The position numbers and the translations under genes are program-made. From Terriglobia bacterium (GTDB taxonomy: Bacteria; Acidobacteriota; Terriglobia; Acidiferrales; UBA7541), in NCBI GenBank assembly GCA_020073705.1, contig JAIQES010000002.1, forward strand, positions 62,001 through 126,000: a DNA stretch of 64,000 bases, written 5' to 3'. The notes under the pieces were generated by a model. That model did not search any database, had not been told where the DNA came from, and was given only the letters and a program-made list of their open reading frames with translations. How positions within the stretch are numbered: the stretch's first letter is position 1; each line of letters starts with the position of its first letter. This document shows positions 42,852 to 52,355 of the stretch, one piece after another.

Positions 42852-44123
42852 ATGGCTGCACAAAACAACGCGCAGACCATCGCGTTGCAACTGGAGAAGG
42901 TGCGCGACAAAGTGCCCCTGCTCTACGAGCGCGACGATGTTCTGCTCAGCATGATCCAGCAACGCGGCGATATCGAAAAAGTCAGCTCGCGAAATATGCG
43001 CTTGCCGCTGCAATTGATCCCCGGCGGCAAGGCCGGAAGCTACAGCGCCGACGGCGGCGACCTCGGACGCGGGTCGGGCACCACCTACGACGTCGCGCAA
43101 GTCTCGCCGATCTTTTTCCGGTTCGCGGTGGAAATCACCAAGCTCGTCGAGTACGCCTCGAATTCGCGAGAGAAGGCGATTGAGAACGCCGTCAAGCGGG
43201 AAGTCGCCAGCGGCATGAAACAATTCCGGTCGTTTCTCGACAAGGTGATCCAGACCGCGGGCAACGGCGTCCTCGGCACGATCAGCGCGATCAATGGTTC
43301 GACGTTCACGATGACCATCCCATACGGCGCGGCGCTGGTGTACGTGGGCCAGACGATCCAGATCTACGACCCGACGCTGACGACAAACCGCAACGTCGCG
43401 GCGAGTGTGGTCTCCAGCGTCACCGGGGCCGACCCGATTTCGCCGACGCAGACGATCACCGTGGACAACGTGCCTGCGAACACCGCCGTCAACGACGTGA
43501 TCGTGCACGACGGGTTGACAGGCTCATCGCCGGTGTCGCTGTTCGGAATCAAGTATCACCAGAGCAACGCCACCACTGGAACATGGCTCAACCTCAACCG
43601 GGCCACGTATCCACAACAATTGCAAACGCCGCGCGTGAACGCCGCCAATGCCGCGCTGGTCCCCGGCCATGTCCGCCTCGCCATCAACAAGGTGAGGAAA
43701 GCGCTGGGCATCAACCAGCTCGGCAAGCTCATCGCGTACACCAGCGTCGAGCAGGAACATGCCTGGGAAAATCTCGGCATCACGATTTCCCAGGTGATCA
43801 AGGAAGGCGCCGGAGGCCGCGCCAGCGACCTCGACCTGCTGTTCTCCGGCAAGAAGACCATGTCCGGCGTGCCGATCAAGTCTTCGGTGAACGCCGATCA
43901 GACGCGCGTGGATTTCCTCGACCTATCGCATTGGGGCCGCGCCGTGATGAAGGACATCGACTTCTTCGAGGTGGGCGGACAAACCGTCTTCCCGATCTAC
44001 GGCGCAAGCGGAGGCGTCTCGGCGTCGTTCATCTTCTACTTCGACACCGGCTTCCAGGTGTGGGATGACTCCCCGCGCAGCGGCAGCTACATCGATGCGC
44101 TCGCGCGGCCAAGCGGATACTAA
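42852..44123 (+). CDS. Phage major capsid protein
   Basis: A 423-residue protein with AAGGAG before the ATG. It reads like an HK97-fold capsid protein: a helical N-terminal arm (IALQLEKVRDKVPLLYERDD), a E-loop-like region (LQLIPGGKAGSYSADGGDLG), a spine helix (NSREKAIENAVKREVASGMKQF) and a beta-rich middle with an Ig-like insertion (STFTMTIPYGAALVYVGQTI). The C-terminal half (KLIAYTSVEQEHAWENL, GVPIKSSVNADQTRVDFLD) ends the fold. It is followed by a strong hairpin, suggesting it ends a transcript. Confidence 0.85.
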   Translation: MAAQNNAQTIALQLEKVRDKVPLLYERDDVLLSMIQQRGDIEKVSSRNMRLPLQLIPGGKAGSYSADGGDLGRGSGTTYDVAQVSPIFFRFAVEITKLVEYASNSREKAIENAVKREVASGMKQFRSFLDKVIQTAGNGVLGTISAINGSTFTMTIPYGAALVYVGQTIQIYDPTLTTNRNVAASVVSSVTGADPISPTQTITVDNVPANTAVNDVIVHDGLTGSSPVSLFGIKYHQSNATTGTWLNLNRATYPQQLQTPRVNAANAALVPGHVRLAINKVRKALGINQLGKLIAYTSVEQEHAWENLGITISQVIKEGAGGRASDLDLLFSGKKTMSGVPIKSSVNADQTRVDFLDLSHWGRAVMKDIDFFEVGGQTVFPIYGASGGVSASFIFYFDTGFQVWDDSPRSGSYIDALARPSGY

Positions 44124-44132
44124 ACAACTAGC

Positions 44133-44179
44133 CACAGAGGCACGGAGAGAGCAACCATTCTCGCCGTGCCTCTGTGTTT
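44133..44179 (+). terminator. Strong hairpin after the capsid gene
   Basis: CACAGAGGCACGG at 44133-44145 pairs perfectly with CCGTGCCTCTGTG at 44164-44176, with GAGA/TCTC extension inside and TTTA after. It could end capsid transcription or cap the mRNA 3' end. Confidence 0.65.
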
Positions 44180-44199
44180 ACATACCCAAAGAACGAGTT

Positions 44200-44300
44200 G
44201 TCATTCCGAACAGAGTGAGGAATCTCTCTCCGGTCTCCCTCGGCCTGCCCTAAATCCACGGAGAGATTCCTCGGACCAAACTCCGGCCCTCGGAATGACA
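44200..44300. repeat. Family A element
   Basis: Complete arms; a left-arm fragment recurs at 44333-44346. The gap 44124-44429 holds no gene. Confidence 0.8.
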
Positions 44301-44388
44301 ATGCGAAAAGTAGGGCCGCTGAAAGAACGAATTGTCATTCCGAACGGAATTCTGTGCTGCGTCCTGAGTCGTCGAAGGCCAAACATTT

Positions 44389-44409
44389 ACAGACTGAAGT
44401 CTGTGCTAC
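44389..44409. repeat. Family B half element
   Basis: Single palindrome ending GTGCTACC. Confidence 0.65.
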
Positions 44410-44429
44410 CTGGCGCACACGAACCATTT

Positions 44430-44978
44430 ATGATTCGAGTTCTTCGAGAATCGCACCAGACTCCGCGTTTCGTGGATGAAGCGCTGCGCCTGGCGGGCGG
44501 CTGCAACCGCTTCGGCGAGCCGAACTACCGCGCGGTGTGGGGATGGTCGCGCCTGGACTGGATCGGCGGGAAGTGGGAAGACCGCGACGCCGCCGGCACG
44601 CTGCTGCGCGAAGTGGTCGAGCTGCGTCGGGAACCAAAATATACGCCGCATAACCGCTGGCACATCGAGCGGTGGCTTCCTCCGGAAACCTACGGCTCAC
44701 CGGAGCAGTGGCATGCGGCGACCATCGAAATCGAAAACGGGCGCAACATCCCGGCGCTGGGGCCCTATCCGTCGCGCGGAGAATACGAGCACTGCTTCAC
44801 ACTGGAAGGCCCGCGCGGCGAATTCGTGCAATTGACGCCGGCCGTGGCGCGCCACATTGCGCGCGCCATCGAGGCCAGCCGCAATGCGCCGCGCGCAAAG
44901 AGCAGGGAAGCGCTCGACGAGCGCACGCGCCGCGAGGAACGAGAATACGACTCCTTCGCGGATGCGGTGCTGTCTTGA
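44430..44978 (+). CDS. Phage protein of unknown function after the capsid gene
   Basis: A 182-residue soluble protein. ATG 44430 excludes translated repeat upstream. It has many Trp/Tyr/Arg residues in the first half (PNYRAVWGWSRLDWIGGKWE, HNRWHIERWLPPETYGSPEQ) and an Arg/Glu-rich helix at the end (ALDERTRREEREYDSF). No family recognised; similar small genes often follow capsid genes as completion proteins. Confidence 0.65.
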   Translation: MIRVLRESHQTPRFVDEALRLAGGCNRFGEPNYRAVWGWSRLDWIGGKWEDRDAAGTLLREVVELRREPKYTPHNRWHIERWLPPETYGSPEQWHAATIEIENGRNIPALGPYPSRGEYEHCFTLEGPRGEFVQLTPAVARHIARAIEASRNAPRAKSREALDERTRREEREYDSFADAVLS

Positions 44979-44992
44979 ATTCGTAGCACAGG

Positions 44993-45059
44993 TTTCGGCT
45001 TGTGCGGTTTTCATTTTCAGGCGCTCAGGGCAAGGCGCACAGACTGAAGTCTGTGCTAC
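44993..45059. repeat. Family B palindrome pair
   Basis: The left palindrome is mutated to CACAGGTTTCGGCTTGTGC, keeping most pairing; the right is intact. Confidence 0.82.
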
Positions 45060-45081
45060 TGAAGCCGGGCGAGTTCTTTTT

Positions 45082-45153
45082 GTAGCACAGGCTTCAGCCT
45101 GTGCGCGTTTCGATTACTCAAAGCTAAACCGCACAGACTGAAGTCTGTGCTAC
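45082..45153. repeat. Family B palindrome pair
   Basis: Left GGCT/AGCC, right GACT/AGTC. The flank GAAGCCGGGCGAGTTCTTTT is shared with the copies at 52.1 and 54.6 kb. Confidence 0.88.
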
Positions 45154-45172
45154 TAAATTGGAGATTTGACAG

Positions 45173-45850
45173 ATGAGCAACGAAACCGCAGTTCACACGG
45201 AACGTTCACCGCAAGCAGTTCACACGGAACGTTCACCGCAAGCGGTGATCGCAAACATCACCGAGCAGAGTTACCTGGCGCACCGGACGTACGGCACGTT
45301 TCAGATCGCCGGCCGCGCCGCCGGCAAGGAGTACGCGCTGACGCGCGTCACGCCACGCACGGCCGTGATGGACTATGGCGACAAGCGCACCCTGCCGCTC
45401 GCCATCACGGCGCGCGAAATCGCGGAAGATCTCTGCCGCGAAGTAAATTCCGACGCCGGGGAACACAGTTATCTCGGCGTATTCGTCTGCGCGGGGGACA
45501 TCCCCGGCGAGGACGAACTACGCAGCGCGCAGGCCCGGCTCACGGAGTTCTACCGCGCTCTGGTTGCCGCGGCGGACCGCGAGTGGGAACGCTCGCACTC
45601 GTTTCTGTTCATCCATGACCTGCAACGGCGCGCGGCCGCGAATCTGGGTCTCGACAAGGAGTGGCATTACCAGGCGCGGGAGACAGCGGAATGTCCCGGC
45701 TGCGGAGAGCGCGTCAAGCCAGGCGTGGCCGTTTGCAAATCGTGCGGGGCGATTCTCGATCGCGAGAAGGCGCTGGCGCTGGGATTGGTTCAGGCGCCGA
45801 GTGCAAGCCCATCGCACGCGGAACGTCCAGCGGCGCCGCGGCGCGCGTAG
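45173..45850 (+). CDS. Phage protein with C-terminal zinc ribbon
   Basis: A 225-residue protein with GGAG before the ATG. Near the N-terminus an 11-residue unit (AVHTERSPQ) is directly duplicated through a family C-like repeat (45194-45250). The C-terminal part has a zinc ribbon, CPGCGERVKPGVAVCKSCGA. The stop codon TAG is the GTAG of the following family B repeat. Function unknown; perhaps DNA- or portal-associated given a similar ribbon in the portal. Confidence 0.7.
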   Translation: MSNETAVHTERSPQAVHTERSPQAVIANITEQSYLAHRTYGTFQIAGRAAGKEYALTRVTPRTAVMDYGDKRTLPLAITAREIAEDLCREVNSDAGEHSYLGVFVCAGDIPGEDELRSAQARLTEFYRALVAAADREWERSHSFLFIHDLQRRAAANLGLDKEWHYQARETAECPGCGERVKPGVAVCKSCGAILDREKALALGLVQAPSASPSHAERPAAPRRA

Positions 45851-45921
45851 CGCAGACTTCAGTCTGTGCGGCGTCTTGCGCAACCGAGAACCAAAAGCGC
45901 ACAGGCTGAAGCCTGTGCTAC
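45847..45921. repeat. Family B palindrome pair
   Basis: Its first bases provide the stop codon of the upstream gene; right partner of the GGCT/AGCC type. Confidence 0.88.
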
Positions 45922-45968
45922 CGTTACGGAAAGCGACACACGAAACTTTCGCAAAGGGACTTATCGAA

Positions 45969-48900
45969 ATGATCAGAGTCACGAAACACATTTTCGTTTC
46001 TGCGTTGTTCACGATGATCGTGATCGCGGCATGCACGGGAATAGCCCAGGCGCAGGGCTCGCGCAAGGACGACATCGTGTTCAACGCGCAGGGACGTCCG
46101 ATGGCGGGAGCGACGGTGCGCGTTTGCACGTCCGGCGCCACCGGACAGCCGTGCGCGCCGCTGGCGCAGATCTACTCCGATGCGGCGCTGACCCAGGCGC
46201 TCGCGAATCCGACCTCCACGGACGGATTGGGGAATTACAGCTTCTATGCCGCACCCGGACGATACATGATTGAGATCAGCGGGCCGGGAATCACGACCAA
46301 GCAACTCCCCAACGTAATCCTGCCGAGCGATCCGAGTTCGCCGACGTTCACAAGCGTCACCACGACCAGCGGTATCTCCGCGTTCTCGTTGTCACTCACC
46401 GGGAACCTCACCGTCAACGGCTCTACGGCCGTGGTGGGATCGCTCACCGTCGGCGGCGCACCAGTGCCATCGACCAAGGCCGATAATCAGTGGACGAACA
46501 ATCAGCGGTTCAAGGGGCCTGACCCCTGGCGCGATTTCACCGCGTACATGCCCACCGGCGGGTGCAGTTCGACCGATTCTCCCGGATATTTCGATACGGG
46601 CACAGTCGGCGCGGGAAGCTCCACGATGACTGTCACAACCTCGCACGAGATTTTTAAGAATGGATGCGGGATTGCAGTGCTCCATGCGGGACCGACGGCC
46701 ACCATAAATCGGCCTGGGGCGGGCTGCTCGATCTCGTCCATCACCGGATCGGGAACTCTCGCCACGATTACCTGCGCCGCGCCGCACGGCCTGATTATCT
46801 CTACCCCTGACTACGGCAACGGCGCGGGCTATGGCATGGTGGTTGCGGGCGTAACCGATACCAGCTTCAACGGAACATTCACCGTCTCGACCGTTCCTGA
46901 CTCAACGCACATCACCTACAGGACGGCTCATTCGGGCTCAAGTTCTGGCGGCACGGCGAATACGTTGTGGGGCTACGCGCATGGCGTCACCGGCTCGACC
47001 ACCTACAATTACAAGCTGGTCAACGTCGATGGGCACATGGGCTACTCGGCGGCGTCTGCGGCTATCAGCATTACCAACGGCAATGCGACGCTATCGGCCA
47101 CGGATCTGAATTACAATTGGATCAACGTTCCTATGACCGTGGATTATCCGCTGGACCTAAACGCCAGCGCGTTTATGACCGCCGTGTACAGCGACAAGGG
47201 GCTCGGCGGAGCTTATAGCTGCATCGGAGTGACCTATAGCCGGGGCTTCTCGGATTATGGTCTGGGTTACGATTATCCGACTGTGCGCTGCCCGCAATTC
47301 CTGCCCGCCACGCCGCCTTCTTCGCCGGGCAATCAAACGCTCAACACGACGATTGTTTCGGGCGGCGGGACTTCCACGCTCACGCTGGCGGCTGCGGCGA
47401 CCAATGCGATTACTTCCCAAAGCGTGCTCCATGACGAATCCAGTTTCCTGCAGGCGTGCGTCAACGATGTGATCGCGGACCAGGCATCGGTGGGCGGAAA
47501 CAACGCCTCGTCCATGGGATGCTACATTCCGGCGGGATTCTATTGGATGAACAACGTGCTTCCCACCGCGAACGGGACATCGAACTACCTGACCAGAATT
47601 AACGTCGCGGGCACTCTCCGCTTCGATTTGCTGCCGTGGTTCATTCAGCATGGCGGATGGGACATCGAAGGCGTCGGCAGCGGCGGCTCCGGGAGCGGCT
47701 ATGCCGTCACGCCGAGCACGCAAATTGCCTTTGCCCATGATGGATTCGTCCTGACGCGCTCGGTCAGTCAGACGCTCATCAAGGGCTTTGCCCTACCGAA
47801 CATGAATGGGCATGGAATTTACAGCAGCGGCGGAGGCGTTGCCGGAAACGAATTTGGCAATCTGTATATCGGCGATGGCGCGGGCAGCAACGGCGCTCCG
47901 ATCTGGCTCGACAACGGCACGCGGGGCTTTACCTTCAACAACGTCTCGCTCACGCCCAGAGATTCGGGAGGCCTGCCCATCGCGGTGTTCACCATGTCGG
48001 ACTACGGCGGGGACACCGTTTGCTGCAATACATTTAACAATCTGGTCAGCTACTACCACGGAATGCGTATTGATGGTCCTGCCGGGAACCTGACCGGAGG
48101 CGGCATCAGTGGCCCGACGGTGCATGGCTGGCTGTCCGAGTCCAATCACGATGCCTGGATGATTAACCACGACAACGGGGACAATGCGCCGGGCACGGGC
48201 GCGATCAATGCGCAGGGCGTAACACTGGAAGATGTGAGCAACGCCGACGCTTACCAGACCGGATTTGTCCACCAGCGGTACGGAATGGGCACCGCCACTG
48301 CGCCACACACATATTCTAGCTTCAATCTTGCCGTGACAAATTCTTTCGACGGATCGTTGATGTCTTGCGGCCCTGATGCGTCTTGCGATGTTCCGGGCGT
48401 GGCCTACACGGCCATCGGCTCAAACGACACAAATGCCGCAGGCAGTAGAGGCGGCGGCACGGGATTCTCGACCGGCTCAAACGCCGTCACCATAAAAGGA
48501 ATGCCGCTGCTCCTGAAAGCCAACAAACCTCAACTCGTTAACTACGGCATGCCCGCACTGGAGATGGTGCTGCCCCCAGCAACGAATTTCACGGCGACAG
48601 CCGGATCGGGCAGTTTGTCCGCTGGAACCTGGTGCGCCGTCGTGTACGGTTACGATTCTCAGGCGACTCCCGGCTACACCGACCCGTCGCACGAAATTTG
48701 CACGACGGTCGGAGGCAGTTCATCTATCGCTTTCACATGGACCTATGATGGCTACTTGAGAGGCATGTACGCCGGATGGCGAATTTACTATGGGCCAAGT
48801 TCCGGCGGCGAGAACAAATACTACGATCTCGGCGTGGCGGGTTCTTACACCCTCACAACTGACGGCGGAACGGGTGGATCACTGCCGACCGGAACGCCGA

Positions 48901-49454
48901 ATGCCTTTCTCTCGAAAGTAAACTGGAACGGCGGCGGCAGCGGCTCATGTCTGCTCTGCGGCTCAACGACATATCCTGCCAGCGCGGGCGCTTTACCCCT
49001 GGGAATCGGAGTCTGGCCTGTGGATGGCAGCGGCGTCAAGCTGGACGTGGGCGGAGGAACGATTCGGGGACAGGGCGGCATTCAGGCGGGAACCGATACC
49101 GCCTTCAACGCGTCGCCGCGGGGAGCCTACAATGCGTTTCTGCCGAACCTGACGTCGGCCGCGGGAACTTACCAGCGCATGACACTGGACAAGGCCATTA
49201 CCGTCACGCGATTTCAGCTCGTGCTGGGGACCGCGGGCTCGGGATGTACGACGCAATCCACGGTGAGCGTGACCGACGGCGCCAATTCCGTCACGCTGAC
49301 CACGGCGAACGGCACGGCCATCTACGATTCGGGTGCGGTGTCGCAGAACTTCGCTGCTGCCGCGAATCTCGACATCAAGATCGCCACGGCGGCCAGCGGC
49401 TGCACCACCGCGCCACAAAACGCCAACGTCACCGCGCAGTACCGTATGCAGTAG
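45969..49454 (+). CDS. Large exported tail-fibre/spike-like protein
   Basis: A 1161-residue protein. ATG 45969 puts a signal-like segment first (IFVSALFTMIVIAACTGIAQA). It continues with a carboxypeptidase-regulatory-like domain (NAQGRPMAGATVRVC, GLGNYSFYAAPGRYMIEI) and then long Gly/Ser/Thr/Asn-rich beta structure. Residues about 266-331 (GVTDTSFNGTFTVSTVPDST) recur in the 908-residue virion protein. The middle resembles a beta-helix (NMNGHGIYSSGGGVAGNEFG, WLDNGTRGFTFNNVSL). A signal peptide is unusual for a fibre, so it may instead be a host-surface protein carried by the phage. Confidence 0.7.
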   Translation: MIRVTKHIFVSALFTMIVIAACTGIAQAQGSRKDDIVFNAQGRPMAGATVRVCTSGATGQPCAPLAQIYSDAALTQALANPTSTDGLGNYSFYAAPGRYMIEISGPGITTKQLPNVILPSDPSSPTFTSVTTTSGISAFSLSLTGNLTVNGSTAVVGSLTVGGAPVPSTKADNQWTNNQRFKGPDPWRDFTAYMPTGGCSSTDSPGYFDTGTVGAGSSTMTVTTSHEIFKNGCGIAVLHAGPTATINRPGAGCSISSITGSGTLATITCAAPHGLIISTPDYGNGAGYGMVVAGVTDTSFNGTFTVSTVPDSTHITYRTAHSGSSSGGTANTLWGYAHGVTGSTTYNYKLVNVDGHMGYSAASAAISITNGNATLSATDLNYNWINVPMTVDYPLDLNASAFMTAVYSDKGLGGAYSCIGVTYSRGFSDYGLGYDYPTVRCPQFLPATPPSSPGNQTLNTTIVSGGGTSTLTLAAAATNAITSQSVLHDESSFLQACVNDVIADQASVGGNNASSMGCYIPAGFYWMNNVLPTANGTSNYLTRINVAGTLRFDLLPWFIQHGGWDIEGVGSGGSGSGYAVTPSTQIAFAHDGFVLTRSVSQTLIKGFALPNMNGHGIYSSGGGVAGNEFGNLYIGDGAGSNGAPIWLDNGTRGFTFNNVSLTPRDSGGLPIAVFTMSDYGGDTVCCNTFNNLVSYYHGMRIDGPAGNLTGGGISGPTVHGWLSESNHDAWMINHDNGDNAPGTGAINAQGVTLEDVSNADAYQTGFVHQRYGMGTATAPHTYSSFNLAVTNSFDGSLMSCGPDASCDVPGVAYTAIGSNDTNAAGSRGGGTGFSTGSNAVTIKGMPLLLKANKPQLVNYGMPALEMVLPPATNFTATAGSGSLSAGTWCAVVYGYDSQATPGYTDPSHEICTTVGGSSSIAFTWTYDGYLRGMYAGWRIYYGPSSGGENKYYDLGVAGSYTLTTDGGTGGSLPTGTPNAFLSKVNWNGGGSGSCLLCGSTTYPASAGALPLGIGVWPVDGSGVKLDVGGGTIRGQGGIQAGTDTAFNASPRGAYNAFLPNLTSAAGTYQRMTLDKAITVTRFQLVLGTAGSGCTTQSTVSVTDGANSVTLTTANGTAIYDSGAVSQNFAAAANLDIKIATAASGCTTAPQNANVTAQYRMQ

Positions 49455-49455
49455 G

Positions 49456-50595
49456 CTAATACTTGTACGCGTGGCCGCGGCGAAGAAGCGGCTCCTCGAA
49501 GAATTTCCAGGACAATTTTGCGATGGCGTAGGTGATCGAGGCAGCGAGGATCGTTACCGCAGCAGCCTTCCCATTGGTAACAACAGGCAGGGTGTGCAGA
49601 AGTATCTGGTGGCAGAACAAAAATATCGCGGAGTGAATGATGTAAATGCAATAGGAAACACCGCCAAGGTCGCGGAGAAATCCTAGCCGCGCCAGGACCG
49701 CTACCGGAGCTGCCGGGCACGACAGCGCCAGAAGCACCATCACGGCGAAAAACAAGGCGAGCCATGTATAACCGAGCGTCTCGGTCAGTGGAAGCAACGG
49801 GTCCGAAGACCACCTCCATAACCAGGCGACGCCGGCCAGCAGCACGCCAAATAAACCATGTAAATAGAAGCTGTGGGCCGCGGCCCATTCGCGAAATCTG
49901 GCGTTCCTCCACAATACGGCCGCAAGCATGCCCATGGCGAGCGAGTCGGCACGGCAGGGCATCAGGCGGAATGCCAGCCAGGGCCCCGAATCGAAGTGAC
50001 TGCGGATGACCAGCCGCAACAGCGGCGCGCCCGCGGTAACCGCGATGAGAAATGCAGTCAGCGTGCGCTTGGACGCGTACCGGACGAGCAGCGGAGAAAC
50101 CAGATAAAACTGCTCTTCGATAGCCAGCGACCAGGTGACCGCAAACCACCAGAATGAAACCGCGCTGGTGAGGAATTCGCCAAAATTCTGCAAGAAGAGA
50201 AATTGCGACAGGACCGCGAAATCAACGCCTTCAAACGTTCCGAAATGCGCGATGAGGAACGGCCCTGCGGCGGTGACCAGCACGATGTAAGCTACAATCC
50301 AGGCGTAATAGAGGGGAATGATGCGGTAAATTCTGCGAGCATAAAATGTCTTGAAATAGCTGGGAGAGTCCCGGACATCCAGCAGAATTCCCCCGATCAG
50401 AAATCCGGAGAGAACAAAGAACAGATCTACACCGGTCCAACCGAGCCGGAACCAGTAACCGTCCAGAAAACGAAACATTCCCTCGCCGGGAATGGCAAAG
50501 TAATGTCCGATCCAGACTGCCAAGATGGCCATTCCCCGGAGACCGTCAAGTTCGGGGATGCGTGCTTGTGAAATGCGATCCGGATGCGCGGCCAC
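49456..50595 (-). CDS. Acyltransferase 3 family protein (OafA/YrhL-type)
   Basis: A 379-residue membrane O-acyltransferase with about ten helices. The family start ARIPELDGLRGMAILAVWIGHYF carries the catalytic-type His, then WTGVDLFFVLSGFLIGGILL and FYARRIYRIIPLYYAWI follow. Such enzymes acetylate O-antigen or other surface glycans. It starts with GTG, is convergent with the fibre-like gene, and is divergent from the glycosyltransferase. It is likely prophage cargo for surface change. Confidence 0.9.
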   Translation of the reverse strand: MAAHPDRISQARIPELDGLRGMAILAVWIGHYFAIPGEGMFRFLDGYWFRLGWTGVDLFFVLSGFLIGGILLDVRDSPSYFKTFYARRIYRIIPLYYAWIVAYIVLVTAAGPFLIAHFGTFEGVDFAVLSQFLFLQNFGEFLTSAVSFWWFAVTWSLAIEEQFYLVSPLLVRYASKRTLTAFLIAVTAGAPLLRLVIRSHFDSGPWLAFRLMPCRADSLAMGMLAAVLWRNARFREWAAAHSFYLHGLFGVLLAGVAWLWRWSSDPLLPLTETLGYTWLALFFAVMVLLALSCPAAPVAVLARLGFLRDLGGVSYCIYIIHSAIFLFCHQILLHTLPVVTNGKAAAVTILAASITYAIAKLSWKFFEEPLLRRGHAYKY

Positions 50596-50776
50596 ACGAA
50601 ACGTTAACAGCGGGCACCAAGACGGTCAAGCAAGGCGATGAGCAGCGAAAGCTGCGCAGGTTTTATCCAGCCGCTGCGTCTCGCGCGCTTGCGGACCGGG
50701 CTGGTTTATCGTTTCGCTCATGCCTCTTTTCGGGATGCGCTGGATGAGTTACAGTTCCTCATGGTAGGTGGCTTTA

Positions 50777-50851
50777 GTAGCACAGACTTCAGTCTGTGCA
50801 GCGTCATGAGTGGCTGAAAACCAAAAGCGCACAGACTGAAGTCTGTGCTAC
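50777..50851. repeat. Family B palindrome pair
   Basis: Two GACT/AGTC palindromes. Between 50596 and 50877 no gene is seen apart from this repeat. Confidence 0.87.
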
Positions 50852-50877
50852 ATCGACGCCGGGGGATGCTCGACAGG

Positions 50878-52077
50878 ATGACATCGGCGACGGAAACGCA
50901 AATCGCTCCATCGAGACTGCAAACCGGAGAGGACATCGAACTCTCCATCGTGATGCCTTGTTTGAACGAGAGCGCGACGATCGGGACCTGCGTCAAGAAG
51001 GCGCTCGGCGCGATGACGCGGCATGGGATTCGCGGCGAGGTGATCGTGGCGGACAACGGCAGCACGGACGGGTCGCAACAACTTGCGGCGGACCTCGGCG
51101 CGCGCGTCGTTCCCATTGAGCGGCAAGGTTACGGGAGCGCGCTGCGCGGGGGCATCGCCGCCGCGCGCGGACGCTTTGTCCTGATGGGCGATGCCGATGA
51201 CAGCTATGATTTCACGCAAGCGAACGAGTTCGTCATGAAGCTCAGGGAAGGATACGACCTGGTGATGGGGAATCGGTTTCAGGGCGGAATCCTGCCGGGC
51301 GCGATGCCTCCCCTGCATCAATATCTCGGCAATCCCGTTCTCACCGCAATTGCGCGCCTGTTCTTCAAGACCCCGATTGGCGATATTTATTGCGGCCTGC
51401 GCGCATTTCGCAAGGAAGCGATCGAGCGGCTTCAGTTGCGGACGCTGGGCATGGAATATGCCAACGAAATGGTGGTGAAGGCGACGAGGTTCGGCTTGCG
51501 CGTCACGGAAATCCCGACGGTCTTATCTCCGGACGGGCGCGGACGGCCGCCACACCTTCGTACCTGGAGGGATGGCTGGCGCACGCTGCGCTTTCTGCTG
51601 TTGTATAGCCCGCGATGGCTGTTTCTTTATCCGGGAATTTTCTCGCTTGTGCTGGGAGTCGTGGTTGGCGGGCTCCTGCTGCCTGGTCCGCTGACGATCG
51701 GAAACGTCGCGTTCGACGTTCATACGTTGCTGTTTGCAGCCATGGCGATCCTGATCGGTTTCCAATCGATGGTTTTCGCCACATTCACCAAACTGTTCGC
51801 CATTTCCGAAGGACTGCTGCCGGAAGACCCGCGTCTCAATTGGCTGTTTCGGCATGTCACCCTCGAAGTCGGACTCGTTGTCGGGGTGTTACTCATCGTT
51901 GCCGGCACCGGAGCGTGGGGGCTGGGCCTGGCGTACTGGCAAAACCACCACTTCGGCGCGCTCGACCCGGAAGAGACGTTGCGCATCGTGATTCCCGGAC
52001 TGGTGTGTTTCACACTGGGGTTCCAGACCATTCTTTCGAGTTTCTTCCTGAGCGTTCTGGGGATGTCGCGCCGGTGA
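50878..52077 (+). CDS. Family 2 glycosyltransferase with C-terminal membrane domain
   Basis: A 399-residue protein. The GT2 catalytic domain has LSIVMPCLNESATIGTCVKK, VIVADNGSTDGSQQLA, and GDADDSYDF as the metal-binding DxD, as in dolichol-phosphate mannosyltransferase-like enzymes. Four C-terminal membrane helices follow (LLLYSPRWLFLYPGIFSLVL onward). ATG 50878 is preferred; upstream in-frame starts lie in or next to repeat sequence. It probably transfers a sugar to a polyprenyl phosphate, as in prophage-borne glucosylation modules. Confidence 0.88.
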   Translation: MTSATETQIAPSRLQTGEDIELSIVMPCLNESATIGTCVKKALGAMTRHGIRGEVIVADNGSTDGSQQLAADLGARVVPIERQGYGSALRGGIAAARGRFVLMGDADDSYDFTQANEFVMKLREGYDLVMGNRFQGGILPGAMPPLHQYLGNPVLTAIARLFFKTPIGDIYCGLRAFRKEAIERLQLRTLGMEYANEMVVKATRFGLRVTEIPTVLSPDGRGRPPHLRTWRDGWRTLRFLLLYSPRWLFLYPGIFSLVLGVVVGGLLLPGPLTIGNVAFDVHTLLFAAMAILIGFQSMVFATFTKLFAISEGLLPEDPRLNWLFRHVTLEVGLVVGVLLIVAGTGAWGLGLAYWQNHHFGALDPEETLRIVIPGLVCFTLGFQTILSSFFLSVLGMSRR

Positions 52078-52345
52078 GTAGCACAGGCTTCAGCCTGTGC
52101 GGTTTTGGTTTTCTCGACGCGTCACGCTGCACAGACTGAAGTCTGTGTTACTGAAGCCGGAAGAGCTCTTTTTGTAGCACAGGCTTCAGCCTGTGCGATT
52201 TTGCTTTTCTCGACGCGTCACGCTGCACAGACTGAAGTCTGTGCTACTGAAGCCGGAAGAGCTCTTTTTGTAGCACAGGCTTCAGCCTGTGCGATTTTGC
52301 TTTTCTCGACGCGTCACGCTGCACAGACTGAAGTCTGTGTTACTG
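52078..52345. repeat. Three tandem 96-base units of family B
   Basis: Units start at 52078, 52174 and 52270. Each has a GGCT/AGCC left palindrome, a spacer with CTCGACGCGTCACGCTG, a GACT/AGTC right palindrome and a GAAGCCGGAAGAGCTCTTTT linker. The units differ at only a few bases. Confidence 0.92.
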
Positions 52346-52355
52346 GAGAAGGGAA

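Noticed and set aside
52078-52345. CRISPR array
   Set aside because: Palindromic repeats at regular spacing look CRISPR-like, but the intervening sequences are nearly identical, no cas genes are present, and the unit matches family B elsewhere.
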